Part shown: positions 52,801 through 64,000 of the stretch, piece by piece
Numbering within the stretch: the stretch's first letter is position 1
Layout of the letters: each line of letters opens with the position of its first letter
Origin: Thamnaconus septentrionalis
Lineage: Eukaryota > Chordata > Actinopteri > Tetraodontiformes > Monacanthidae
DNA length: 64,000 nt
Direction: 5' to 3'
Assembly (NCBI GenBank): GCA_009823395.1
Contig: CM020508.1
Span: 9,766,515-9,830,514 of the forward strand
Position numbers and translations under genes: made by a program
Notes under the pieces: generated by a model
Told to the model about the DNA's origin: nothing
Databases searched by the model: none
Seen by the model: only the letters and a program-made list of their open reading frames with translations

Positions 52801-53599
52801 ATTTAAAAAATTAAGGTATGTCAGGCACGTACAGGCGGAAGAGCCGGGACGAGTCTGACGGCTCGTCCGTGTGCATTTCCGAACCGCGGAGGCCTGAGGC
52901 GGAATTAGCAGTGGCAGCAGATAAGGTGTGAGTGATGGCCCACGTAGCCGCGGATTCACGCCGCGCATCTTGCAAACCGATTAGCTGCCCGAGTCGTGAG
53001 CGAATGCCGAGGACGTTGTGTTCAAAAAAAAGAAAAAGAAAAAAAAAGAAATGAAAATGCGACTCCGGTGAATTTGCACCTTTGACTTCAGCGTGGCGGA
53101 CGGTTAGCGCGTGCAGCCTGATGTGTGTGTTTACTCAACAGGAAGCCATTGACTCGCTAACTGCTCAGTTTATCACTGTTTACTTTTCTTGTGTTTCATG
53201 TGGAAAAGCGTGGAGTTGGTCCTGCGTTGCTGCTGTCCGGCTGTTTTGCTTAATTAGCGACGTGACTCGTCCCTCTGCGAGCTCACGATAGTGAGCGGCT
53301 CCTGGAGAACATCAAACCTCTTGTACGCCTGCCGACTTGAGCGACAAGTTGACTCTCTGAACTTCCTCCTTTCCAGGAGGCGACAACAGCAGCAGGCTTT
53401 TCCGCATTTGCAGTGAGCGAAGGAAATGCAAGAAGAAAAACGCGTCCAAGCTGCATAAAACGAAAGACAAAATGAGACAAAACAACCGAAAACAGACAAA
53501 GTTCCAGGAAACTCTCTCTGAGAACCGTAGCGACCCCTTCCCACCTTCGATAAAATTCTACGACTTCCTGTACGGTGGAGGCAGCAGAGCTCCGGTGCG

Positions 53600-53800
53600 G
53601 AGAGCTCAACCCAACTAGCGCTAATCCATCATCACCGCAGCAGAATCATTGCGCTGCCAATAAAGCCGGGCGGCAATACATTACGGCGGCGTGGCAGGCT
53701 TTAGCCGTAATGACATTGAGCGCTCCCCTTGGGCTGCAGGGGAAAGCTGGGGCCCGTGACACACTTGCTTACAGAGGCAGTAATACATGGAAATACATCA
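53600..53800. promoter_or_regulatory. Candidate conserved non-coding element
   Basis: Contains GCGCTAATCCATCATCACC, AGAATCATTGCGCTGCC, AATAAAGCCGGGCGGCAAT, TTTAGCCGTAATGACATTG and GGCAGTAATACATGGAA in unique, CpG-containing sequence. Confidence 0.32.
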
Positions 53801-54170
53801 GCGGGGGAGACAGGGGAGGGGACGGGAGGTGCGGGGGGGAGATGATGGAGGGAGACGGGGCCCCGCTCTATTCATCAGGGGCGGGGGTTGGAGGAAATGG
53901 CCTTCGCCGCCGTGCGGCCGCCGCCTATCAGTTTCCAATATGGACTCGGCTGAATCCAGCGCCAATCTCAGTTTACACAGGACTCATTTTAGATTCACAG
54001 CGCACCAAACAAGCCGTCTTTAAACCCCCCCCCCCACCCCGTCTTATCTCACCGCTGTGCAGCCGAGGCCATATTGCAATATGGGTTGGACGCGTTGGGA
54101 CGCAGCGCCGCTGCCAGTCGCCTGTGTGACCGCGTGGCAGCGCGAGCGGCCAGCGGCTCAGGAACTCATC

Positions 54171-54171
<1 letters not shown>

Positions 54172-54209
<38 letters not shown>

Positions 54210-54292
54210 AGCACACACAAGCACACACACACAGTCATTCTGTGGCTGACATTGAGAGCAGTCTGCCAGTTAGGCTGTCAAACTTTACTGCT

Positions 54293-54315
<23 letters not shown>
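54172..54315. repeat. Two (CA)n microsatellites
   Basis: CA runs at about 54172-54232 (interrupted) and 54293-54315. Confidence 0.93.
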
Positions 54316-54325
<10 letters not shown>

Positions 54326-55616
54326 GTGCACTAAACTTGACAGACAAGTCAGCTGAAACTCAATTTCCTTTTCTGAAAAACATAATATTCCAAATATCCT
54401 GTTTTCGTGGCGAAGGAAAAGTGAATATTCGATCATTATTCCCATTTACATGCAGCTGTGTGTACGGATTTCTTTGAAACCTGCATCTCTGCAGTTAAGG
54501 TGTTAAAAATGGTGTAAGACAAAGTTCTTCAACTTCTCAAACCAAAGCACGTTGTTAAGGTCACTCACTTTTTCAAGCTATATATGTAGATTAAGAGCTA
54601 GGCGCCGGTAATACCACCGTAGACCACACGGAGAAGCGCCACTGGTGATAGACACAAGCCTGAAATCCACTGCGAAAAAAATACATTTTCTGAATAGACT
54701 TTATGCAAATTTAAGGGAAGGCCCCAAAACCTGAGCAACACCAGTGCACCTTATATATAAAGGTCAGCACCAAAGACAAAATTGAGACAAACTGTTGCGC
54801 GGACAGACAGCAGCGCCTCACTGTGTCGCACACCGGGGTTCTAAAATCCAATTGTCCCGACTGTACGGCAAACTTGACTCTTCTTCTCATCCTTGCATTT
54901 AAATTAAAAGTTTACCCAGCCGCTGCGCGCTATAATTTGCATCAGCCGAGAGGCCACAGAGGTTTTCCGAAATCTGTTCTGTCCACACGGCTGCAAATGT
55001 GGAACTAAAAAAAACTCTTTAGACTTCGGTTAAACAGTGTTCCAGAGTAGAAACACACACTTTTTTTTTTTTATTATTTAGGGCCGAGGCTGGTTGGTGC
55101 GTAAAGCTTTGACCACGTTGAACTCCATTTTCTGGTTACTAAATATACAGATTGAGGTGAAAATAACATGAGTGGAAATCTGCTCCGACGGAGACCTCCA
55201 GTCACGTCAGAAAGTCTGTCTCAGCGCCTGATAATGGCCTCATTTCAGGGGTCGCTCTGAAATCTCTTCGATACAGGAAGAAAAATTAAAAACAGTTTCT
55301 CGCCGAGAGAAGAGTGAACTTCGAGCATCGCTGATATATTCACATATTCTTTCAGTTGCAATGAAGTAAGTTAAGAGAGCGTAAATATCGGTATTCTGTG
55401 ACAAACTTTTGTGCTCATCAAATAAAGCATCCGGCAAACAGAATTAGCATGAAAGTCAGGCAACATAACTATGTAGTGCATCAGGTTGAAGCAAGAGCAA
55501 AAAATCTACATGATTACGAGAGACAAACACAGAATCAAATCCATGAGACAAAAACATTCAACTCGGGTGATTGGCAACAGTGAAAGACACATTTAGTCAG
55601 TTTGTTTCATTTTATT

Positions 55617-55735
55617 TAAAGGTCCAGCATGTAGGATTTTGTAGCCTCTAATGGTAAGAAAGAGTATTGCACGTGGGGCTCCAGTATGGCCCCCTCCTTT
55701 CGACTACTCTGCTGCTCTCTTTAAATAAATACATC
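55617..55735. mobile_element. MITE end fragment
   Basis: Begins TTAAAGGTCCAGCATGTAGG, a relative of the terminal repeat at 47894 but of a distinct subfamily, followed by GCCTCTAATGGTAAG. No matching inverted end was found nearby, so it seems truncated. Confidence 0.45.
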
Positions 55736-56726
55736 TATTGATATAAAACAGATTTATATAAAGCACACTGTGAACTTTGAATTGTGCAGGAAGGGTTTTT
55801 TTTTTTTTTTTTTTTTTATCAGAGGGACGCGAGACAAGAAAGACCAAAAAACAAAACAAAACAAGAGGCCGTTTGTGCTGATAGAATAAAAGTCTGAATT
55901 TATTTATGTTTATTTATACATTTAACAGGTGTTCCTGAATGCAGCAAGAGAAAACACAGAACAGTATGCTAAGCGTCAAAGAATTGCTCGCATAGCCCGA
56001 GGTGTGGCCGGTTTAGCAAAAACATTTACACTCTTTTATCATATATACTGAGAGCAAAACATCTCCTGTGAATGCAGGGCTGCCTCCCGGAGGAGGGCCA
56101 GGACGTTATTACTGCAAAAGTCTTGAAATTCTTTTTTTCTTTTTTCACATTATCATCCCTCCTGGAATACAACCTCCGTACAGTAATAACCCTGTCTTTC
56201 CCTCGTGATCACTGCAATGCACTTTACAGCTATTACTACAACCAAAAGCAGCCGCGTGCGGCCCAGTTCAGTCGGAGAAAACGCAGAGATAGTTGCGTTG
56301 GGATTTGTCATGTCGCTAAATCTCTCCCCCCCCTTCAGACCCTCCACGCTGTGCGGACACATTCAAAAAGTTTCACCGCGTTCCAGTTATCTGGCCCCCC
56401 CGACTGGGCCTCCAACCGCGAGTGGGTGTGACAACAGGTCAGTACAGCCCCACACCTGCATAGGAAGTGAACTGGACACACACGCAAAAAAAAAACAACA
56501 AAACAAAACAGAGAGTAGAACCCTTTCCTGGACCACGGCAAAGCTTAGAACTTGGACTGTCGTCAAACAGTCCGACGAATGGCTTAAGTGCAAAACCAAA
56601 CACACCCTGCTGACAGTAGAGGAGTTCCCCAGCACACACAGTTCATATTCACAGACATTTGGGTTTCGGGGAAACCACAACGGAGGAGAACAAAAGTGAC
56701 ACAGCGACAGGCGGAGACGAGCAGCC

Positions 56727-56731
56727 TTCCC

Positions 56732-56768
<37 letters not shown>
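56727..56768. repeat. (CAT)n microsatellite
   Basis: About 14 trinucleotide units, followed by an (AAAAC)n-like run near 56776-56810. Confidence 0.95.
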
Positions 56769-56769
<1 letters not shown>

Positions 56770-58594
56770 ACAACAGCTAAACAAAACAAAACAAAACAAA
56801 ACAAAAAAAAACAGGATTTCAACACTTTGGCGCAAAGAAAAACAGATTGCGTCTGTGCTGCTCGCTGCACAGGGGAAAAGATAAAGCGTCGGTGTGCTAA
56901 TGAGTCCAGACACTAAATGCTGCTTCACACACGCCACCGAAGGTTACAGTAAGCCAATCATGAACAAAGTGCTACACTAAAGTCATATTGAATTTTTTTT
57001 TTAACCCTTGTAATTACATTTGACAGGTTTAAGCAACAGTAAGGGACAAAGAGGTACAAGAGAAAGGGATGGTCGGTTAAAGCGACGAGTAGATTTAGAA
57101 AAAAAAGAATCTTTTTGGAGGACAAGCCCGCGCAGTTACGGGCAAGGGCCTCTGGGGGGCGCGTGCTTCTGAAGCCGTTTGATCGATATTCGCTCCGGCG
57201 GACGAGACGACGAAACCCCCCGAAAACAGGAAGTGAAGCAGAATGCGATTAGCCTGAGGGCCTACTTCCGACCGGCTCGCTCCCGCTGGGACGTCGCCCG
57301 CACCCGCGCGAGTACAGTCCGCCGCGCGACCCGCTAGCACGGCGGCGGCGCCATTTAATCCCAGCGGTAATCCGGCAGCCACGCGTTTGAATACAGATAA
57401 GACCTGATCTGACCGGGTAGAAATGCATATTTATGACGATATACTGCGACCACGTGGTGACTGGCGGCGCCAGGAAGCGGATGCATCCACCAAAAGGTTC
57501 TGAGGTACGTCTGAGACTCACAGCTGAGGATATAGTTGCTCTACTATATTTGGATGGGTAGCGTGTTGGGGATGGGGGTGGGGTGGGGTGGGGTCAGGTG
57601 GGGTCGTCATGGCGGCGGCAGCGCGATATTTTGGCTTACAATTTGAGAAGCTTGGGTGGGAGGGTGAGGGGGGCGGTGGCTGGGAGGTGGGACGAGTGGC
57701 AGGTGGACGCACCTGAATCAAACACAGCCGCATGAGGGATACAAACATAGAAAAAACAGCACCATTTGAGGTCCGAGAGACAGGTCAGTTTTCCTTGAAC
57801 TGTTTGCTGGTAGCACCGTCAAACCAGTAGAAATCTCAGAATGCAAATTACGGAGACAGAACACGACCAGCCACCACCGAACTGCACGACATAGCAAAGA
57901 GAAGAGAAGAAGAAGAAGAAGATATACTTTTGAATATTCAAAGACGACCCCCCCACCCCACCACCTCCCAGTTCGACGCGGACAGACCCCCCCCATCCCC
58001 AGAAAGCAGCATCTTTAAGCAGGTAATAAAACGGACTTCTCCTCTAAGAATGATGCCGTGTACTGAGGTGTTTTACAAGGTCTATATGCTGTACAAGTTG
58101 AGAGTAGCCAGATATAATCTTTCCTTTCCTATGGAGATTTTTTTTCTTTTCCTTTTTTATCAATATACACACACACACAGTTTACAGTCACTGACAAACA
58201 AACACCAGAGTAACAATGAGGTAGGACGGTGAAGTTAGATGAAGTAGAACCGGTTTGTGGATTGTATACAAAGTTACTGATACTTTAAGAAAAATATAGG
58301 CCTAACAATGTGTTAAAACTCCCGTTTTTCTGTCGCCTTGCTCGTTGGGAGTAGGCTCGACGTTGTGTCTGAGGCTCAAAACAGTAATGTATTTTTCTGT
58401 ACACCTGGGTGAGGAAAAACTGCGAGATGGAGCCATTTGTCTTGTTGTGTTGTCTTTTTTTTTTTTTTTTTTTTGGTTCTGATCTCTTTTCGCCCAATCT
58501 AACTGTCAAAAACAAAGAGCGTCTCCCGCCTCCCTTCTGAGACTTTGACAGTTGCTCACAATAAGAATCGCCATCGGCTCAAAGTTGTTGTTAT

Positions 58595-58600
58595 TTTATT
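58595..58600 (-). terminator. BEND5: Possible BEND5 poly(A) signal
   Basis: AATAAA on the minus strand. No clear AATAAA was seen between here and the BEND5 stop at 62449. It would give a 3'UTR of about 3.9 kb. Weak evidence; variant signals closer to the stop are possible. Confidence 0.18.
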
Positions 58601-60968
58601 TTTTTTAGCTTTTTCTCGTAAGACCTAGCGAGTGTACGTGTCAGGAGAGCGCGGAGAGACTCGAGGGTGGCGCGGGAGCGGGACGACACAGCTGGAGAGG
58701 TTACACATCATCACTATTGCTACTTGAGTGTGGCAGCGAGAGCAGAGAGCCAAACCAAAACACGGCCTGGCTTTTGAGTTGTGTATTTGTATTTTACGGC
58801 TGCCGGGTTTCGACGTCGCACCAAATATGTACCAAAAAACAAAACAAATAAAAATAAAAAATCCCAAAGTGCTCCACTACTCCACTTGGTACATTTGGCC
58901 TGGCTAACGCAGATTAAACCAAATCTGGGTTAAAAACACCACTTCCATACCAGCTTTCAAGCACTAAAGATGGTTTTAGTTAAAGGATTAGGCTTAATCG
59001 CGCTCCAGGAAACCAGCTTTGAAAACAAGCTACGATTTCTTCTTCTTCTGTTTTTTTTTTTTTTTTTGGGGGTGATGTAAGAGATCTATTACTGCTCCAT
59101 CTCTAGGCTTTGCCCAAACCACGCTCCCTTTTGGCATTAAACAACAAAGAAACAAACACAAACACTAGAATACACAACAAAGCGTCGCCGTTTAAGCGAC
59201 GGTTGCCCCGATGCAACACAGAATTATTTTTTTCGTCTTTTGCACACATAAATCTCACATGTTGATCTGTACAGGAAAAAAAAACAAACAAACTAAAAAA
59301 GGACAGTGGAAAGTAAATCTATTAAGGAATAGAAGAACAAAAAGAAAACATTTTGGTAGAGACTCACTAATTTTTGGCATGGGTCGATTTTTTTTTTTTT
59401 TGTGCAAACCCTGCTGATTCTTTAGTCTGCGACACTGTTCTGAAACTCAGCCCTCCACATTTTGGCTTACAAATACCACTCATTTTGTAAAAAATACACA
59501 ATCCTCTTTATAGAAGTCGTATCTACACATCTTCACACATTAAGTTAAAGCACATATTCCAGTCAGCGAGGACTTTCCATACACAAATATCTCGACGTTG
59601 GTCAAAAAGGTAATTTTTTTGAGACCGTCGGCTGCTGGACGCAGCGACGGCCGGCGCTTGTCAAGTTGCCGAGTTCATTGATCGTGAGGCTGCGGAGGAA
59701 GTTGAGGAAACCGGCAGTTCGACTAACAACACCAGACGCATTTTAACGCTCTGAATCAAACGGTGAAGATTAATCACTTAGAAGGAGGAACTTCCTCCAG
59801 GTAGTTGGACTAGCTGAGCTTGTTTTGTTAGGACGCGTGTGACAGACAAGAAAATCCCACAATTCATTCTTTCTTAAAAAAAAAAAAAAAAAAAAAAGTA
59901 CAATAAAGCAAAACAATCTAAGGTGCTTCACCATCATGTGATTATTGTTAGGCCTTAATCTATAGAAACATTTAACAAAAGGACAAATACCGCAAATACA
60001 TTTCGTTTTTTTTTTTTTTTTGAAGAAATCACCCAGAAGTTTAAAGTGCATTCAATGTAAATGACTGGTGTCAATCTAACTACTGCATCTCCACTGCAAG
60101 AACCACGATGGCTCAACGATACGGATGCTCGTCTCTCTGTGGCATTTCAGAATAAAAGGTAGATTCTAAGTGAGGTTATTTATCACATGGACGCCTGATA
60201 GTTTGTGGGCTCCGTCACAATCGCCTTTTTGTTTCTCTTGCTCCACAAATATCACTTTGTTGTGGTGGTGGTTGTTGTTGTTGTCGTTGTTGTTGTTATT
60301 ATCTACATTTGGGAACAACATTGAGGTAAAAGCCCACAATTGCTGTTGGGGTGGAGAAAGAAAAGGCGAAAAATGCAGAGGGAACATTAAATGACAGAAT
60401 TACAACAATTTGAAAAACTGAAACACAACCAGGAGTCAAATAATAATAACAATAATAATGATAATAATGGCATTTTCTATGTACAGTAAACTAAATAATG
60501 TCAAAATCATAAGGTAGCTTAACAAAAGGCTGCTCCGAACATCTGAAATAATAATAATAAAAAAAAAAACAATAAATCAAGACAGAAAAAAAACAGAGAG
60601 AAAGAGAAATAAACTGACAAACAAGAACCTAGAAAGGAGGAGGAAGAGGACGAGAAAGGGGAAGAGGAAGAGGAGGAAGAGGCTAGACGGGCAGCTCTGC
60701 AGCAGATTCACAGTTAGCCACAGCTAGGTCACAGTTGAGATTTCAATCTGCAGCATTTAGTTCCAGCCTGCAGACAGCCACACCAAACCATATTTGGATC
60801 GAAACAATAAAAACAAACTGACAGGGGGAGGAAAGAAAGAAAGAAAGAAAAAGAAAAAATACCGGAGGGCATTTTCAAAGTTTGGATTGGCGCTGCTCAG
60901 AGAGAGGAAGCTGCCACTGGAGCCGCCTCGCTTTGCTCCCCCTGCAGTGTGGCTCAAAAACAGGAGGG

Positions 60969-60970
<2 letters not shown>

Positions 60971-61010
<40 letters not shown>
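60971..61010. repeat. (TG)n microsatellite
   Basis: Pure TG run 1.4 kb downstream of the BEND5 stop codon, possibly inside its 3'UTR. Confidence 0.93.
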
Positions 61011-61012
<2 letters not shown>

Positions 61013-62448
61013 TCACGACAGTATTTGGGACAGCTTTACCCACGGCTAACGCTGCTTCCACACGAAGGTGGCGGTGAAGCGGGCCCACCCAGTCCTCCCC
61101 CCCGTCCCCCCTCTCCCTCCACCCCCGCAGGACGGGGGTGGCCTGGTCGGGGGGGTAGGGGGGGTCCGACTCAGCCCACCTTGGCCTTCACAGCGTCGAC
61201 TAGCGGCAGCAGAACAACAAAGTACCTCCGACCATCTCTTACATTCTCACAGCAAAGTGCGGGTGAAGCGTCGCAGCTTCAGCTTACTGTACAGTTACAA
61301 TCACAGCCTGATAGATAGGAAGGAAAAATAAAAAAACTGAGGCAGGGGTCGATGGGGTCGATGGGGTTGATGGGAACCCCCGCCCCCCCCTCTCTCTCAT
61401 GATTGCCAAATCCATTTAAGGCCTTTCTGGGCTCGGACATGCCTGGTACGTCCGGAACTGATTCGACGTGTCGCTAATTGACACAGGATTGTCCCGTCAC
61501 AACTCTTCCCCCGCATCTCCTGCCGTTGGCTCAAAACAATAAGTCAATGGAAAAAATATATTTATATATATATGTATATTGATAGAACTCACTATAGATT
61601 TCCGTAATGTCTCTTCTCTATCAATCACATTTGGCCTACAGTTGGTGGAGGGAATCTCTGTCGCAAAACATGTTATGGCTCGTTACCAATTAAGACTTGT
61701 GCATCTGAGACCCTGTTGTCCCATCCTATGCAAAAGAAATAATACACATATATATATATACTGTATATGTGTGTGTATAGACATACATAAATGGCTAACA
61801 CTCAACCGCCTATTCTGTTTCGTGCAGCTGAGCTCGAGATAGCATCATGATTATCACCATCATCATCCTCATCCTCATCATCATCATCTTCACAGCATCG
61901 GACTCCACCGAGGGAAGCGACCGGAATTTTCTTACTTTTTAAAAGTTTAAAGGAGTCGGAAAAAAAAACTCATGTTCTGACACAGAACAATAAATCAATT
62001 TGACAAACAATCTAATTTTCTGCCCTTTGACACAAATGCGCACACACATCATCAATAAACCTCTGTACCAGTTTCCACTGTAACGCTTTGGAAAAAACAA
62101 ACAAACAAACAAAAAAGACTCACACCGGCTCATATCAAGCTGACTTGGTGGGTAAAGCTGTCGTCCAATGGGGAACTGGGGCCCTACAGGTGGCGCTGAT
62201 GGCTCAGTACTAAGCTGGGAATTGGGTTTAATATTTGAATATTGAATAGACGAATCCACTGTGTTTAAGGGGGAATAATAAGACCAAAACAACGAAAAAA
62301 AAAAAAAAAAGCAACTGCTCCGTACGAGCGACCGACATCCCCCCCTCCCCCACCGACCGCCTCTGAACATCCCACGGAGCACAGAGGGGAGGGGGAGAGC
62401 GGAGGGGGGAGGGGTAGCAGAAGGCGCTGGCGTGACGACGGCGGGCCA

Positions 62449-62645
62449 CTACATGCCGTCGTAAGAGAAGTTCTCCATCTTGACCGTCTGTCTGATGAGC
62501 AGCTTGGACTCGCGGCGCTCCTCGTTCTTGATGGACTTGTTGATGTCCATGATCTTTTCACAAATGTACTTGTTCACTTTGGACAACCGCTGCGTGATCT
62601 CGGCGCTGTCGGCCGTCTCCTGGGACACCCGGTCGTAGAGACACT
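62449..62645 (-). CDS. BEND5: BEND5 last coding exon and stop
   Basis: The exon is 197 bp. The acceptor follows cactctccgtctctccccag. It reads ECLYDRVSQETADSAEITQR, then the helix LSKVNKYICEKIMDINKSIK, and ends with TAG at 62451-62449. The intron between the two exons is only 122 bp. Confidence 0.9.
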
Positions 62646-62981
62646 CTGGGGAGAGACGGAGAGTGAGAGAGAGCATGGACTGAATTTGGAACTTTTGGTC
62701 GCCGTCCAAAGACGTGGACGAGTGAGAAGGACGCGGAGAGCTTCCCGGCTCTCGGGGTCCACCTCACCTCGGACGATCTTCAGCTTGCTGGGAGACAGAG
62801 GGGGCTTGGGCAGAGCGTCCTTCTTCTTCTTGGTGGCCACTCCGGTCACGCTGCGGTTCTTGAGGGTTTCCGTGCCCCAGATCATCACGGCCAGGTTCTT
62901 GGTGAACTTGGAGTCGCCCTGGGTGCGCTGCAGCTGGTGCCACTTCTCCTCCTCCACCCAAATCCCTCCGCCCAGGTGCAC
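62449..62981 (-). CDS. BEND5: BEND5, last two coding exons (BEN-domain protein)
   Basis: BEND5 is a nuclear protein with a C-terminal BEN domain that binds DNA and represses transcription (known for the BEND5/Insensitive group). Exons 62981-62768 and 62645-62449 join through a split Glu codon to give 136 residues and a stop. Visible stretches: VHLGGGIWVEEEKWHQLQ, TQGDSKFTKNLAVMIWGTE, LKNRSVTGVATKKKKDALPK, PPLSPSKLKIVRECLYDRV and QRLSKVNKYICEKIMDINKS, ending KMENFSYDGM. The first exon starts at a phase 0 boundary, so the N-terminal coiled-coil part lies off the right edge. It lies inside an AGBL4 intron on the same strand, as I recall it does in mammals. Confidence 0.9.
62768..62981 (-). CDS. 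BEND5: BEND5 exon, first half of BEN domain
   Basis: The exon is 214 bp. The acceptor follows ctggtccttccctgaag and the donor is CGAG|gtgagg. It covers VHLGGGIW to SKLKIVR plus one base. It includes the KKKK basic patch and the W residues typical of the domain. Confidence 0.9.
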
Positions 62982-63214
62982 CTTCAGGGAAGGACCAGGG
63001 CAAAACATCAGCTATGTTGTTGGGTTGCTGTCATCCATAGCATTTTGCACTCTTCAAGGAGTCATTAACTGATAATATCAAAAGCAGCAACACTCGCTAG
63101 AGTGATGAACAAGAATGCCTCCAATGTGGTGCTTCTGTGCCCCCAATAAGCAGCTTTTGCTAGAAACATTAGGAGCATTTAGCTTTTTTTGCTGTCGGAT
63201 TTGTGCTTCGCACT

Positions 63215-63600
63215 AGTTTGTTGTCATCAGCCACAATTAATCGATTATCGATTGTCGGTTAAGAATTTAATTGATTAAATTAAATTAGTCACAATTTTTT
63301 TGTTAAATGGCGTGGTGCATATCTGCATACCTAAAACAAGCTACTTTTCAGAGAAAAAGTTGAAAAGTGACCCATTAGAAGTCAATTTAAAGTCAGAGGA
63401 TAAATGTTTAAGGTAATTTTTCTGTTCTACAATCTAAAAATTGGTCACATTGGACCCTCAACATTACTTAAGGGTTAAATAATGTGTTCCTTCCACATTT
63501 TTAATTGTGAAATTTAGTCTCTCAGGAAAAATCGCAGCTTATCAATTAATCGTTAATCAGTCGATAACGTCAATCAACTGATGATTAATGAATGAATGAT
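63215..63600. mobile_element. Possible AT-rich fold-back MITE
   Basis: The left end has CAATTAATCGATTATCGATT and the right end ATCAATTAATCGTTAATCAG, roughly inverted around about 300 bp. ATTAATCGATTA-type ends are frequent in fish repeats. The pairing is imperfect. Confidence 0.35.
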
Positions 63601-63847
63601 CATTTTGCATCCGCAGACAGAAGCAGACTTATTCTGCCATCTGCACATTAAGAATGAATTTTATTTTTGTTAGTCTGTTTTAGAAGTGTTTAAGTTAAGT
63701 TAATATACAAACCAAAAAAAATCTGAACAGTTTCATAGATTATGAGTATTAATGAGCCTGTCGGGTTTGCTGGTTAGCTGTGAACTCTATGGGCAGGCAG
63801 CACTACAGTAGCTGAACGGCCTCAGCACACAGGGACCCTGCTGGGGA

Positions 63848-63874
<27 letters not shown>
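63848..63874. repeat. (TG)13 microsatellite
   Basis: TG run in the BEND5 intron near the right window edge. Confidence 0.93.
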
Positions 63875-63878
<4 letters not shown>

Positions 63879-64000
63879 ACGTTCACACTCATCAAGTGGT
63901 CTGGACTTTGGGAACCATGACCAGATCCTGGTCTTAACCCCTTGTGTAAAAACAGCCCTAATTAAATTAAAACTCATAGCAAGACCACTTAACGGATCCC

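Larger units (their letters stand above)
31920..62448 (-). other. Large AGBL4 intron (left part), incl. inferred BEND5 3'UTR
   Basis: No AGBL4 exon was recognised in 30.5 kb. Contents are candidate regulatory blocks, many microsatellites, a MITE (47894-48351), a MITE fragment (55617-55735) and a repeat tail (37256-37316). The BEND5 3'UTR must start at 62448 and extend left. Its end is unknown: AATAAA on the minus strand occurs at 58595-58600 and several times at 55895-55917. Open frames in this interval come from repeats or GC-rich sequence and match no family I know. Confidence 0.65.
62982..64000 (-). other. BEND5 intron (also AGBL4 intron)
   Basis: No further BEND5 exon is recognised. It holds an AT-rich inverted-repeat-like segment (63215-63600) and a TG run (63848-63874). 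The rest is AT-rich and unique. Confidence 0.65.

Noticed and set aside
53575..54129. 184-codon plus-strand open frame
   Set aside because: Overlaps a candidate non-coding block and a C-run; composition and lack of domain make a protein unlikely.
56387..56773. 128-codon minus frame starting with a Met run
   Set aside because: The Met run is the translated CAT microsatellite; the rest has no recognisable domain.
60794..61318. 174-codon plus-strand frame
   Set aside because: Runs through a TG microsatellite and a C-rich run; no family resemblance.
62574..63008. A single 144-codon BEND5 frame running through the intron
   Set aside because: The good donor at 62767 and acceptor at 62646 restore the family sequence; the read-through part is intronic.

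Overview
The window is vertebrate nuclear DNA, most likely from a percomorph-type teleost with a compact genome. It holds spliced, intron-rich genes with GT..AG boundaries, very many CA/TG microsatellites, a tRNA-derived SINE and short inverted-repeat elements of fish type. No prokaryotic gene organisation, CRISPR array, rRNA or functional tRNA gene was seen. All recognised genes lie on the minus strand and are read right to left. Gene identities come from recalled family sequences; no database search was run.

Layout: (1) 1-2657, the 5' part of SPATA6: start codon at 2657 and five coding exons, continuing off the left edge. (2) 2658-3530, a short spacer holding the AGBL4 3'UTR, its poly(A) signal and the probable SPATA6 promoter, with overlapping CRE and E-box motifs. 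(3) 3531-31919, the last seven coding exons of AGBL4 (cytosolic carboxypeptidase 6), which encode the catalytic core and C-terminus. (4) 31920 to beyond the right edge, one very large AGBL4 intron. It is rich in simple repeats and in TAAT/ATTA-rich segments that look like conserved non-coding elements. Near its right end lie the last two coding exons of BEND5 (62449-62981), a same-strand gene nested in AGBL4. The order SPATA6 - AGBL4 3' half - BEND5 matches, as I recall it, the human 1p33 block.

The genes are not an operon and have different roles: SPATA6 in the sperm neck, CCP6 in removing glutamates from tubulin and other proteins, BEND5 as a DNA-binding repressor. Their neighbourhood is an old vertebrate linkage, perhaps held together by intronic regulatory DNA (inference).

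The most interesting signals are: an AGBL4 exon whose 3' splice site abuts a (UG)34 repeat and whose donor is followed by a (CA)15 repeat, so it could be looped out or bound by TDP-43/hnRNP L; a ~1.2 kb fold-back element with ~300-bp arms and a CpG-rich core; a THAP-like coding remnant touching an AGBL4 splice donor; a 23-bp hairpin; and several candidate regulatory blocks in AGBL4 introns.
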